Shown here: piece after piece, positions 21,416 to 30,234 of the stretch
How the letters are laid out: each line of letters opens with the position of its first letter
How positions within the stretch are numbered: position 1 is the first letter of the stretch
NCBI RefSeq assembly: GCF_016908465.1
Contig: NZ_JAFBDY010000022.1
Coordinates: 1-52,634 of the forward strand
Direction: 5' to 3'
Source of the DNA: Lysinibacillus composti
GTDB lineage: Bacteria > Bacillota > Bacilli > Bacillales_A > Planococcaceae
Length of the DNA: 52,634 nucleotides
Program-made: the position numbers and the translations under genes
Notes under the pieces: generated by a model
Told to the model about the DNA's origin: nothing
What the model saw: the letters and a program-made list of their open reading frames with translations, nothing else
The model's database searches: none

Positions 21416-21454
21416 TGATTGTATAAACTTTCGAAGTGTTAACAGTTTCAATGC

Positions 21455-21542
21455 GGAAAGTGTAACGACAGCGCAAAAAGTGACCTTTAGTCAGTCCTTC
21501 CTGTTGTTGTCGGAGCTAAACGGGCGTTCTTCGCTTTTCTTA
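21455..21542 (+). repeat. intergenic repeat family 1, copy upstream of ctc
   Basis: The 3' end CTAAACGGGCGTTCTTCGC then TTTTCTTATG matches the unit ending at 28450. The 5' half is too eroded to show the paired arm. It ends 68 bases before ctc, in the same direction. Confidence 0.6.
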
Positions 21543-21609
21543 TGTTTAATCTTCCAAAAATCGAGACATACTTAAATTGATATTATTTTCTGGAAGGATT
21601 TGATAAGAA

Positions 21610-22239
21610 ATGGATATAGTTTTACAAGCTGCAACAAGGGCAAAAGGTAAAGGACCAACAATTAATCAACTTAGAAAACAAGAAAAATTACCTGGAGTAA
21701 TCTATGGGTATAATATACAATCAACACCAATTGTAATGGACTATAAAGAAACTGCAAAAGCAGTTCAAAAGCTTGGCCGTACAAGTGTGTTTAAAATTAA
21801 TATTGAAGGTAATCAAGTAAATGCCATTATAAACGAGGTACAACGTTGTGCTTTAAAAGGTCATGTGAAGCATATTGATTTTTTATCCATTAATATGGCC
21901 GAGGAAATTACTGTAGAAGTGCCAATTACAATTGTTGGGGAGTCTATTGGAGTAAAAGAAGGCGGCGTTCTAACACAGCCAATTCGTGAATTGACTATTA
22001 AAGTAAAACCGTCAAACATTCCAGAATCTATTGAAATTGATGTATCAGACATTGAAATTAATGGTTCGTTGTCAGTAGCTGATTTTCGTAGCAAAGTGAA
22101 TTTTGAAGTGTTAAACCCAGATGAGGATACATTAGTCACAGTGACTCCTCCTGCAACGGCTAGTGACGATACAGCTGGACAAGGTGATGATGGGAACCAG
22201 GATATTAAAGCAACAGAGGCTCCTGAATCAGAAGCTTAA
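21610..22239 (+). CDS. ctc: 50S ribosomal protein L25, general stress form (Ctc)
   Basis: L25/TL5 family protein of 209 residues that binds 5S rRNA in the 50S subunit. The N-terminal L25 domain (about 1-90; KLPGVIYGYN) is followed by the TL5 beta domain (about 95-185; the ITVEVPI and GGVLTQPIREL segments), then an acidic disordered tail. In B. subtilis ctc is sigma-B dependent; GTTTAA at 21544 resembles a sigma-B -35, but no GGGWAT follows at the right distance. The ribosome binding site AAGGATTTGA is modest. Confidence 0.94.
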   Translation: MDIVLQAATRAKGKGPTINQLRKQEKLPGVIYGYNIQSTPIVMDYKETAKAVQKLGRTSVFKINIEGNQVNAIINEVQRCALKGHVKHIDFLSINMAEEITVEVPITIVGESIGVKEGGVLTQPIRELTIKVKPSNIPESIEIDVSDIEINGSLSVADFRSKVNFEVLNPDEDTLVTVTPPATASDDTAGQGDDGNQDIKATEAPESEA

Positions 22240-22254
22240 AAACGAACGTTTCTT

Positions 22255-22289
22255 AATTGCATGGGGTTAATTTCCCGTGCAATTTTTTT
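22255..22289 (+). terminator. terminator after ctc
   Basis: AATTGCATGGG (22255-22265) pairs with CCCGTGCAATT (22274-22284), one G-U, followed by seven T's. Confidence 0.92.
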
Positions 22290-22556
22290 CTACGTTTAGG
22301 CATACTTTTTACGATGAGTACTTCGCCTAATAAAGTGGTGGATATTGACTAAATGATCACCTATGAGTTGAGTTACTTTAAGCATAACCTTTATAAATCT
22401 GTGTAATTAACAGCAAAAAAGTTTATTACAAATTTTACATATTAGTAAATCTTATTAATTTAAATGGTTTCGAATGCGATTGGAAAGTTGTATATGGTAA
22501 AATAATCTATGATTAGTTTAAAAGATAAGAAAGTGTGCATTTTGAAATTTGATCAG
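22290..22556 (+). other. intergenic region with no gene
   Basis: AT-rich and without a credible frame. The only signal I see is an extended -10 TGGTAAAAT (22495-22503) with no good -35; it would place the family 1 repeat in the leader of the pth message. Confidence 0.4.
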
Positions 22557-22681
22557 TGTCTAGCTACAGGCGCCATCAGCTCGAGGTCATAAGTCAATCG
22601 CTTTAGAAGGCAAAGAAGCGCCTTCTCTCAGCGCTTGCCTTATGCTTGTCACGGATAAGCGGGCGCCTTACGCTTTTCTTA
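22557..22681 (+). repeat. intergenic repeat family 1, best-preserved copy (upstream of pth)
   Basis: It runs from TGTCTAGCTACAGGCGCC to GGGCGCCTTACGC then TTTTCTT. Three nested stems are exact: AGGCGCC (22568-22574) with GGCGCCT (22662-22668), CATAAG (22588-22593) with CTTATG (22639-22644), and AGAAGGC (22605-22611) with GCCTTCT (22620-22626). It is clearly richer in G and C than its surroundings and ends 18 bases before pth. Confidence 0.85.
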
Positions 22682-22699
22682 AAAAGGATGAGGGAAAAA

Positions 22700-23266
22700 A
22701 TGAAATTAATTATAGGTCTTGGAAACCCAGGCAAGCAATATGAATATACAAGACATAATATTGGCTTCGAATGTATTGATGCATTAGCCGAAAAGTGGAA
22801 CGCGCCTTTAAGCCAAGCTAAATTTAATGGTATGTATGCAACAGTTCATCGACCAGAAGGAAAAGTGATGCTATTAAAGCCGCTAACATACATGAATTTA
22901 TCAGGTGAATGTGTACGCCCAATAATGGATTATTTTGATATAGATCTAGAAGATATTATTGTCATTTATGATGATTTGGATTTAGAAACCGGAAAGTTAC
23001 GTTTACGACAAAAAGGTAGTGCTGGTGGTCATAATGGAATTAAGTCATTAATTCAACATTTAGGCACGCAAGAATTTAATCGAATCCGCGTGGGCATTAA
23101 TCGCCCACCTGCTGGTATGAAAGTAGCAGATTACGTTTTAGCGAAGTTTTCAAAAGAGGATGCACCTTTCATACAAGAAGCAATCGGAAAAACTGTTGCT
23201 GCTGTTGAAGAGTCACTTTCTAAAAAGTTTTTAGATGTGATGTCCTCCTTTAATGTCTCTCAGTAG
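22700..23266 (+). CDS. pth: peptidyl-tRNA hydrolase
   Basis: Frees tRNA from peptidyl-tRNAs that drop off the ribosome; essential, and known in B. subtilis as spoVC. The 188-residue protein has GLGNPG with N9, the catalytic histidine H19 in TRHNIGF, the MNLSGE loop and D92 in IYDDLDLE. I start at the ATG of [11 protein letters not shown]; in-frame codons upstream lie in the repeat. The site GATGAGGG precedes it. Confidence 0.97.
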   Translation: MKLIIGLGNPGKQYEYTRHNIGFECIDALAEKWNAPLSQAKFNGMYATVHRPEGKVMLLKPLTYMNLSGECVRPIMDYFDIDLEDIIVIYDDLDLETGKLRLRQKGSAGGHNGIKSLIQHLGTQEFNRIRVGINRPPAGMKVADYVLAKFSKEDAPFIQEAIGKTVAAVEESLSKKFLDVMSSFNVSQ

Positions 23267-23384
23267 ATAAGAAAATTACCTCTCTGGTCTACTTTGACAA
23301 ATATTATGACTTAGGTTGGAACCAATAATACTCGTTGTAAGACTAGTTTTTGGACTAATCATTGGCATATGATTTTGATTAGAT

Positions 23385-23414
23385 GCATAAATAATAGAAG
23401 TTAAGTCTATACTT
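23385..23414 (+). promoter_or_regulatory. possible forespore promoter of fin
   Basis: GCATA (exact sigma-F/G -35), an 18-base spacer, and TATACTT (two mismatches to CATNNTA), 49 bases before fin. B. subtilis fin is transcribed by sigma-F and sigma-G. Confidence 0.4.
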
Positions 23415-23463
23415 TGAGTACAGAAGCTAGTTTTGCTTACAGTACTTAAAGGAGGACATCTTC

Positions 23464-23691
23464 ATGCCTGTTCGATATCGTTGTCGACACTGTGAAACGG
23501 AAATAGGTTCACTACCATTTGATGCAGATGAAACAATTCGTAAACTTCATCTATTTGAAGTAGGGGAAGTAGATGATTACATTGAAAAAAATGAGCATGG
23601 CGATACAACAGTGCATTGTATTTGCGAGCATTGTGAGGATTCGTTACGTCAATTTCCCGATTATTATGCACTTAAAAAGTGGCTACAATAA
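23464..23691 (+). CDS. fin: anti-sigma-F factor Fin
   Basis: Fin (YabK) helps the forespore switch from sigma-F to sigma-G by blocking sigma-F. The 75-residue protein is at the family's size and carries a CxxC pair near each end (C7, C10 and C54, C57), the expected zinc site, with the RYRCRHC start and ENGD-like turn (KNEHGDTTV). Overall identity to B. subtilis Fin is modest, so the name rests on the cysteines, length and its place between pth and mfd. AAAGGAGG precedes the ATG. Confidence 0.88.
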   Translation: MPVRYRCRHCETEIGSLPFDADETIRKLHLFEVGEVDDYIEKNEHGDTTVHCICEHCEDSLRQFPDYYALKKWLQ

Positions 23692-23699
23692 TGGAAAGT

Positions 23700-23738
23700 G
23701 CTTTGGTACTCGTGGTTAACCCGAGTCCAAAGCTTTTT
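23700..23738 (+). terminator. terminator after fin
   Basis: GCTTTGGTACTCG (23700-23712) pairs with CGAGTCCAAAGC (23722-23733), one bulge, followed by TTTTT. Confidence 0.88.
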
Positions 23739-23906
23739 CCGCTTTAGTCTTTTTCACTTATACAGAGAATTTTTAAAGCAGAGGATTTTTGACAACAGCA
23801 ATTATTAATGCGGACTTAAATAAATGGAATCACTTTCTATTCATATATAATTAATAAGAGTTTACAAAAGAAATAGAATACATAGAAGGTGGGAGGAGGT
23901 TTAAAA

Positions 23907-26900
23907 ATGGAAGTGCTTCATCAATTATTCTCTCAAGATAAACATATAAATACATTTATCAACCAAATAAAAGAATCAACTATAGATTCACAACTAATTA
24001 CGGGGCTAACGGGTAGTGCACGCCCGGGTATGATTTACTCGATATTTAAAGAAACAAAAAAACCACTATATATCTTATCTCCAAACCTTTTACAAGCGCA
24101 AAAGTTAGTAGATGATCTGTCCTCGCTTGTAGGTGATGAGCTTGTACATTATTACCCTGCAGAGGAGTTTTTAGCAGCAGATTTATCAATTGCTTCTCCT
24201 GAATTACGTGCTAGTCGTATTGCAACGTTAGATCATCTAGCGAAAAATGATGTAGCAATTTATATCATTCCGATTGCAGGGATGAGAAAAATAATGACGC
24301 CTACTGAACAGTGGAATGCTAATTACTTAGAGGCAATTGTCGGAAAAGATATAGAAATAGACAATTGGTTATTACAATTAGTAACGATGGGTTATACGCG
24401 TAGTTCGATGGTAACGACACCAGGTGAGTTTGCTTTACGTGGGGGCATCTTGGATATTTACCCACCTTATGCAGACTCACCTATTCGAATTGAACTTTTT
24501 GATACAGAAATTGATTCAATTCGTGAGTTTTCTGCGGATGACCAACGTTCAATTAAAAAACTAGATTCAGCTCGAATTTTACCAGCGGCTGAAATTTTAT
24601 TAAATTCAGATCAGCGTTTAGCATTAGCTGAACGTTTAGAAACAGCACTTGCTAAAAGTTTGAAGAAAATTAAAAAGAAGGAAATTCAGGAATTACTATA
24701 TCAAAACATCCAATATGATATCGAAATGCTTAGAGAGGGAAACATTCCAAATCATATTCCTAAATATGGCTCACTTTTATATGATGAGCTTGCCTTTCTA
24801 GGTGATTATTTTTCTAAAGATGGAATTGTTTTATTCGATGAACTAGGTCGTATTCAAGAGGTTATGGATGCGTGGGAGAGAGAAGAGGAAGAGTGGTTTC
24901 TTTCACTAATAGAAGAAGGAAAGCTAGTTCATGATGTAAAACCTTCTTTTACATTCAAAGAGATCCTCGGGATGCTAAAACAGCCAAAATTATATTTTGC
25001 GCTATTTGCTCGTTCCTTCTCAGGAATTAGTTTTAAGAAAACAACTAGTTTTTCATGTAAACCGATGCAGCAATTTCATGGACAAATTGCTCTTCTGCAA
25101 AACGAAGTGGAACGATGGACTGTAGAGAAATTTACTGTATTAATTGTTGCAGATGGGACAGACCGTTTAAAGAAAATACAAAGTACATTGGAAGATTACA
25201 ATATTCATAGTCTTTTTGGTACACCAAATGAACCAGGTATATATTTAGTCGATGGAGTGTTGTCGACGGGGTTTGAATTACCCTTACAAAGAATTGCAGT
25301 TGTAACTGATGACGAATTATTTAAACATCAAGCGAAAAAGAAAAAATCCCGTTCTCAAAAAATGTCAAATGCAGAACGTATTAAAAGTTATACGGAAATT
25401 AAACCAGGTGATTATGTTGTACATATTCATCATGGGATTGGTCGATATATTGGGATTGAAACGCTTGAAGTAAACGGAACACATAAAGATTACCTTCATA
25501 TTCGTTATCGAGCAGACGACAAATTATATGTACCGGTAGATCAAATAGACTTAATTCAAAAATATGTTGCATCTGAAGGAAAGGAACCGAAGCTTCATAA
25601 ACTAGGTGGAGCAGAGTGGAAAAAGGCAAAAGCCAAAGTTACTTCAGCAGTACAAGATATTGCAGACGATTTAATTAAACTTTATGCAAAACGTGAAGCA
25701 GAAAAGGGCTATGCATTTACCCCTGATTCTGATGACCAAAGAGCATTTGAAGATTCGTTCCCGTATGAGGAAACAGAAGATCAATTACGTACAATTATTG
25801 AAGTAAAACGAGATATGGAACGAGAGAGACCAATGGACCGCTTAGTTTGTGGAGACGTTGGTTATGGAAAAACAGAGGTTGCCATTCGTGCAGCGTTTAA
25901 GGCTATTATGGATGGTAAACAGGTTGCGTTTTTAGTTCCTACGACCATTTTAGCGCAGCAACATTATGAATCGATACAGGAGCGTTTTGAAGATTATGCT
26001 ATTAATGTTGGCCTTTTAAGTCGATTCCGTTCGAAGAAACAACAGACAGAAACAATTAAAGGCTTAAATGATGGAACAGTTGATATTGTAATTGGGACGC
26101 ACCGAGTTTTATCTAAGGATGTTGTGTTCCGTGATTTGGGATTACTAATTGTGGATGAGGAGCAGCGTTTCGGTGTAACACATAAAGAAAAGATTAAGCA
26201 ATTGAAAACAAATGTCGATGTTTTAACGCTTACAGCTACACCGATTCCACGTACTCTTCATATGTCAATGGTCGGTGTGCGTGACCTTTCTGTTATTGAA
26301 ACACCGCCACAAAATCGATTCCCAGTTCAAACATATGTAATGGAATATAATGGTGCACTTATCCGTGAAGCAATTGAAAGAGAAATGGCACGGGGAGGGC
26401 AAACATTCTATTTATATAATCGTGTTGAGGATATGGCCCGTAAGGTTGAAGAAATTCAAATGCTTGTACCAGAAGCTCGGGTTGGATATGCTCATGGAAA
26501 GATGACAGAGTCTCAACTTGAATCCATTATTCTTAGCTTTTTAGATGGCGAGTATGATGTACTAGTCACAACGACTATCATTGAAACGGGTGTAGACATG
26601 CCAAATGTAAACACGCTCATTGTCCATGATGCGGATCGTATGGGTTTATCACAGCTTTATCAATTACGCGGACGTGTTGGACGTTCTAATCGTATTGCCT
26701 ACGCATACTTTATGTATCAACGTGATAAGGTACTAACAGATGTAGCAGAACAGCGTCTCCAAGCTATTAAAGAGTTTACGGAATTAGGTTCTGGATTTAA
26801 AATTGCCATGCGAGATTTATCGATTCGAGGTGCTGGAAATTTACTAGGCGCTCAACAACATGGATTCATTGATTCAGTTGGTTTCGATTTATATTCACAA

Positions 26901-27437
26901 TTGTTAGAAGAGGCTATTGCAGAACGTCGTTATGGTGTGAAGCAAGAGGAAAAACAAGAAGTAGAAATCATTCTTCATACCGATGCATATATCCCAGACG
27001 AATATATTCCAGATGGTTATCAGAAAATACAAATGTATAAACGAATTAAATCAATGGAGCGTATGGAGGATTATAATGAAATCTTCGATGAATTAATCGA
27101 CCGTTTCGGGGATATGCCAATAGAAACAGAAAAGTTATTACGTATTGCGCGTATGAAAGTTTTTGCAATAGAAGCTAAAATTACGGCAATTAAAGAAAAA
27201 CAAAAAGTGGTTTCAATCTATCTTTCTGAAGAAGGTACAGCGAATGTTGATGGAAGTAAAATCGTTGCAGATTCCATGAAATTTGAACGTGCAGTTGGAT
27301 TTGGAATGGACGGCTCTAAATTAATTGTGACAATTGATGAGAAGAAATGTGCTAAACATCCACCGTTTGAAGTATTAGAACAAATGGTTGAGATTATTGC
27401 GAAAGCAAGGAAAGAGGAAATCCCTTCAAAGGTGTAA
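23907..27437 (+). CDS. mfd: transcription-repair coupling factor
   Basis: DNA translocase that removes RNA polymerase stalled at lesions and recruits UvrA. The 1176-residue protein has the UvrB-like N-terminal domains (about 1-350), the polymerase-interacting domain starting KPGDYVVHIHHGIGRY near 499, the translocase P-loop GDVGYGKT (649-656), the DEEQ box (750-753), LTATPIPRTL and the regulatory C-terminal domain. I start at the ATG 7 bases after GGGAGGAGG; the GTG six codons upstream overlaps that site. TATAAT at 23846-23851 may be its -10. Confidence 0.98.
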   Translation: MEVLHQLFSQDKHINTFINQIKESTIDSQLITGLTGSARPGMIYSIFKETKKPLYILSPNLLQAQKLVDDLSSLVGDELVHYYPAEEFLAADLSIASPELRASRIATLDHLAKNDVAIYIIPIAGMRKIMTPTEQWNANYLEAIVGKDIEIDNWLLQLVTMGYTRSSMVTTPGEFALRGGILDIYPPYADSPIRIELFDTEIDSIREFSADDQRSIKKLDSARILPAAEILLNSDQRLALAERLETALAKSLKKIKKKEIQELLYQNIQYDIEMLREGNIPNHIPKYGSLLYDELAFLGDYFSKDGIVLFDELGRIQEVMDAWEREEEEWFLSLIEEGKLVHDVKPSFTFKEILGMLKQPKLYFALFARSFSGISFKKTTSFSCKPMQQFHGQIALLQNEVERWTVEKFTVLIVADGTDRLKKIQSTLEDYNIHSLFGTPNEPGIYLVDGVLSTGFELPLQRIAVVTDDELFKHQAKKKKSRSQKMSNAERIKSYTEIKPGDYVVHIHHGIGRYIGIETLEVNGTHKDYLHIRYRADDKLYVPVDQIDLIQKYVASEGKEPKLHKLGGAEWKKAKAKVTSAVQDIADDLIKLYAKREAEKGYAFTPDSDDQRAFEDSFPYEETEDQLRTIIEVKRDMERERPMDRLVCGDVGYGKTEVAIRAAFKAIMDGKQVAFLVPTTILAQQHYESIQERFEDYAINVGLLSRFRSKKQQTETIKGLNDGTVDIVIGTHRVLSKDVVFRDLGLLIVDEEQRFGVTHKEKIKQLKTNVDVLTLTATPIPRTLHMSMVGVRDLSVIETPPQNRFPVQTYVMEYNGALIREAIEREMARGGQTFYLYNRVEDMARKVEEIQMLVPEARVGYAHGKMTESQLESIILSFLDGEYDVLVTTTIIETGVDMPNVNTLIVHDADRMGLSQLYQLRGRVGRSNRIAYAYFMYQRDKVLTDVAEQRLQAIKEFTELGSGFKIAMRDLSIRGAGNLLGAQQHGFIDSVGFDLYSQLLEEAIAERRYGVKQEEKQEVEIILHTDAYIPDEYIPDGYQKIQMYKRIKSMERMEDYNEIFDELIDRFGDMPIETEKLLRIARMKVFAIEAKITAIKEKQKVVSIYLSEEGTANVDGSKIVADSMKFERAVGFGMDGSKLIVTIDEKKCAKHPPFEVLEQMVEIIAKARKEEIPSKV

Positions 27438-27463
27438 CCAGAATTCTTAGCTATTCAAAAATA

Positions 27464-27507
27464 GGCTGATGGGAAATTTATTTAATTAACCCATCAGCCT
27501 TATTAGT
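27464..27507 (+). terminator. terminator after mfd
   Basis: A perfect 10-bp core GGCTGATGGG/CCCATCAGCC (27464-27473, 27490-27499) with flanking pairs and a short T-rich tail. Confidence 0.7.
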
Positions 27508-27609
27508 TTTATGAATAATTTTGAACAAATAAGAAAATATTATCAATAGGATAATAAAATTCATATTTAGTTCATAACTTTTGAAGATTATCCTCTTAAT
27601 ACACTTTTT

Positions 27610-27639
27610 GCATACATCGACCAATTAGTAACCATACTA
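27610..27639 (+). promoter_or_regulatory. sigma-G promoter of spoVT
   Basis: GCATA (27610-27614), an 18-base spacer, and CATACTA (27633-27639): both elements are exact. spoVT is a known forespore sigma-G gene. Confidence 0.85.
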
Positions 27640-27676
27640 TTTATGTGAAAACTAATACTGAAAGAGAGGCAACAAG

Positions 27677-28213
27677 ATGAAAGCAACAGGAATCGTACGT
27701 CGTATTGATGATTTAGGTCGCGTTGTTATTCCAAAAGAAATCCGCAGAACAATGCGTATTCGTGAAGGTGATCCGCTAGAAATTTATACAGACCGTGAAG
27801 GTGAGGTAATTCTTAAAAAATACTCACCAATTAATGATCTAAGCGAATTTGCAAAAGAGTATGCTGATTCTTTATATGAAACAATTGGAACTCCTGCACT
27901 TATTAGTGACCGTGATGAAATGATTGCGGTAGCGGGTTTATCAAAAAAGGAATACGTCAACAGACGACTTTCGGTATTCGCAGAAGATTTTATGAAACAA
28001 CGTTCGGTTGTTTTAGACAAAAATGAGACAACAATTGAGTTTGTACCTGGTCAGTTTGAGCAAGTAAAGTCTTACTGTGTAGCGCCAATTGTTACAAATG
28101 GCGATACAATTGGAGCAATTTACTTAATTTCTAAAGTCCATTTCTTAAGTGAAGTGGAACAAAAAGCTGCAGAGACTGCTGCAAATTTCTTTGCAAAACA
28201 AATGGAAAACTAA
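27677..28213 (+). CDS. spoVT: stage V sporulation protein T, forespore regulator
   Basis: Tunes sigma-G-dependent genes in the forespore. The 178-residue protein has an N-terminal AbrB-type DNA-binding domain (MKATGIVRRIDDLGRVVIPKEIR, residues 1-23 and on to about 50) and a C-terminal GAF-like domain (about 57-178). The N-terminus closely resembles the AbrB encoded at 8161, but the GAF part distinguishes it. AGAGAGG precedes the ATG by about 7 bases. Confidence 0.96.
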   Translation: MKATGIVRRIDDLGRVVIPKEIRRTMRIREGDPLEIYTDREGEVILKKYSPINDLSEFAKEYADSLYETIGTPALISDRDEMIAVAGLSKKEYVNRRLSVFAEDFMKQRSVVLDKNETTIEFVPGQFEQVKSYCVAPIVTNGDTIGAIYLISKVHFLSEVEQKAAETAANFFAKQMEN

Positions 28214-28226
28214 ATATGAAAACCCT

Positions 28227-28252
28227 ACGCCTCTGGAAAGGAGGCGTTTTTT
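28227..28252 (+). terminator. terminator after spoVT
   Basis: ACGCCTC/GAGGCGT stem (28227-28233, 28241-28247), 7-base loop, six T's. Confidence 0.9.
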
Positions 28253-28340
28253 AATGGAATTAGGAAATGATGGGTGTGGTATTTGTGCAACATAACCACA
28301 AGAAGGGGATTCCCAAAAAAGTATGATAAATATGCTAGTA

Positions 28341-28378
28341 GGTTTCGAGCCTGAACGAACCACTTTCGCTTTTCTTGA
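28341..28378 (+). repeat. intergenic repeat family 1, truncated right end
   Basis: TTTCGAGCCTGAACGA then ACCACTTTCGCTTTTCTT matches the right end at 28535-28571 with few differences. No left half is present. Confidence 0.7.
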
Positions 28379-28450
28379 TGTCTAGTTGCGAAAGGCAAAT
28401 CCTCACGCTTTTGCTGTTGTGATGCTAACGGGCGTTCTCCACTTTTCTTA
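28379..28450 (+). repeat. intergenic repeat family 1, short tandem unit
   Basis: It begins TGTCTAGTTGCG and ends ACGGGCGTTCTCC then ACTTTTCTTA. It abuts units on both sides. The end arms pair poorly. Confidence 0.65.
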
Positions 28451-28571
28451 TGTCTGGCTACAGTGGCTAGGCTCTCACGTCACTTCGACTCTTCTGTCAG
28501 AGCAAAAAACGCCTCCTGGTCAGAGTCTCCAGTGAGTTTCGAGCCTGAACGAGCCACTTCCGCTATTCTTT
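28451..28571 (+). repeat. intergenic repeat family 1, full unit upstream of yabM
   Basis: It begins TGTCTGGCTACAGTGGCT and ends AGCCACTTCCGC then TATTCTT. AGTGGCT (28462-28468) pairs exactly with AGCCACT (28552-28558), and GGCTC (28470-28474) with GAGCC (28541-28545). These arms sit where the 22557 copy has AGGCGCC/GGCGCCT. It ends 41 bases before yabM. Confidence 0.8.
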
Positions 28572-28612
28572 GTTATACTGTTGCTATTGTATATATTAGG
28601 AAGAGGATTTTT

Positions 28613-30226
28613 ATGTCGAAGAGTTTTGGAATGAAGGGATACATGAAGGGAGCACTATTGTTAACGTTGTCTGCGTTAATTGTAAAAGCGTTAAGTGCAG
28701 TGTACCGAGTACCCTTTCAAAATTTAGTTGGTGATCAAGGTTTCTATGTTTATCAACAAGTTTATCCGTTCATATCATTGTTTGTTGTTTGGACTTCAGG
28801 TGGATTTGCTGTTGCCATTTCTAAGATGTTAGCGGATGCGGATAATGGAAAAGAAGGTACTCACCATCAAAAGGGGTTTATTTCTCGAACAATATTTCAA
28901 TATCTAACGGTTTTATCACTGATATTTTTTGCTATTTTGTTTTTTGGTGCAGAGTGGTTAGCGACTCTTATGGGAGATCAAGAATTGGCTCTGCTTTTAC
29001 GGACAGGTTCCTTTGTGACTTTGTTTATGCCAATTTTAAGCCTAATGAAAGGGATTTTTCAGTCTAGAGGAGAAATGACCCCTGTTGCCTATGCACAAGT
29101 GTTCGAACAAGCGATTCGTGTTAGCATTATTTTAATTGGTGCTATTTTTGTTATGACAACCTCTAAATCACTATACTTAGCTGGAAATATGGCTATATTA
29201 GGTACTGTTATAGGCGAGATAGCAGGAGTTTTACTATTAATTTATTACACCAAAAAACTAACTTCTATCCCAAGGTTGAAAAAGAACCATCGTCTAAAGA
29301 AATGGCCAATTATTAAGGAAGTTACCGCTTTGAGTTTAAGCGTTAGTATGAGTAGTCTCCTATTACTAGGCTTTCAACTAATTGATTCTTTTACGGTATA
29401 CTCTTTGCTGTTAGAGACGGGGATGAATGAGCAGACTGCAAAGATCACAAAGGGAATTTATGATCGAGGTCAACCACTTGTTCAATTAGGAATTATTATT
29501 GCCTCGTCATTATCTCTTGCTATTGTACCTTTAGTGGCACATTATTCAAAAAAACAAAGTGGTCGAGGAGCTATTCCTTTTATTCAATTAACGTATAGAA
29601 GTACGATTATCTTTGGGTTCGCTGCAGCATTAGGACTTGTAATTGTCATGCCATACGTTAATGAAATGTTATTTGAAACCAATTCATTATCGGTAATCTT
29701 GAAAATTTATGTTCTGCAAATTATTCCTTTATCAATTATTTTGACCTTTACAGCCATTTTACAGGGATATGGTAAATTAAAAATACCTGCCTTTATTTTA
29801 TTAGGTGTTCTTCTACTGAAGGTCGTTGGGAATTTTACTTTAATTCCAAAGTTAAGTTTACTAGGAGTTGCGTTAACAAGTAATATTGCTTTATTTTTAT
29901 GTGCTTTTATTTTAATGATTTATTTAAAAAGAGTCACAAAAGTTCACTACGCATCAAGTAATTTTTACATAAAACTTTTACTTGCAAGCCTTTCAATGAT
30001 TATTTCCGTCTTTGTAAGTGAACGAATACTGATTTTTACTTGTGAAGGTTTATTTTCTGGAAGATTGAAAGCAGTCTTTTTTACATTATGTTTAGTAGGA
30101 ATAGGAGCCTTTGTATTTTTGACATTTGTCGCTAAATTCAGATTGTTAGTAGAAAAAGAATGGTTTTTATTGCCGTTTGGACGAAAAATGGCAGGATATC
30201 AGTTGTGGTTGAATAAAAAGAAGTAG
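28613..30226 (+). CDS. yabM: polysaccharide/lipid-linked oligosaccharide flippase, SpoVB/YabM type
   Basis: Integral membrane protein of the MOP flippase superfamily (Wzx, MurJ, SpoVB), 537 residues with about 14 hydrophobic segments. The N-terminus SFGMKGYMKGALLLTLSALI, then KALSAVYRVPFQNLVGDQG, is typical of the Bacillus SpoVB/YtgP/YabM group. The cargo is not established; relatives move lipid II or spore-wall precursors. I start at the ATG after AGGAAGAGGA; longer in-frame readings run into the repeat. yabN follows 8 bases on. Confidence 0.9.
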   Translation: MSKSFGMKGYMKGALLLTLSALIVKALSAVYRVPFQNLVGDQGFYVYQQVYPFISLFVVWTSGGFAVAISKMLADADNGKEGTHHQKGFISRTIFQYLTVLSLIFFAILFFGAEWLATLMGDQELALLLRTGSFVTLFMPILSLMKGIFQSRGEMTPVAYAQVFEQAIRVSIILIGAIFVMTTSKSLYLAGNMAILGTVIGEIAGVLLLIYYTKKLTSIPRLKKNHRLKKWPIIKEVTALSLSVSMSSLLLLGFQLIDSFTVYSLLLETGMNEQTAKITKGIYDRGQPLVQLGIIIASSLSLAIVPLVAHYSKKQSGRGAIPFIQLTYRSTIIFGFAAALGLVIVMPYVNEMLFETNSLSVILKIYVLQIIPLSIILTFTAILQGYGKLKIPAFILLGVLLLKVVGNFTLIPKLSLLGVALTSNIALFLCAFILMIYLKRVTKVHYASSNFYIKLLLASLSMIISVFVSERILIFTCEGLFSGRLKAVFFTLCLVGIGAFVFLTFVAKFRLLVEKEWFLLPFGRKMAGYQLWLNKKK

Positions 30227-30234
30227 GTGGTAAA

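Noticed and set aside
21357..21575. 72-codon frame after prs
   Set aside because: It covers the prs terminator and the family 1 repeat before ctc; no binding site.
21544..21575. sigma-B promoter for ctc
   Set aside because: GTTTAA is present, but the expected GGGWAT 13-15 bases on is not.
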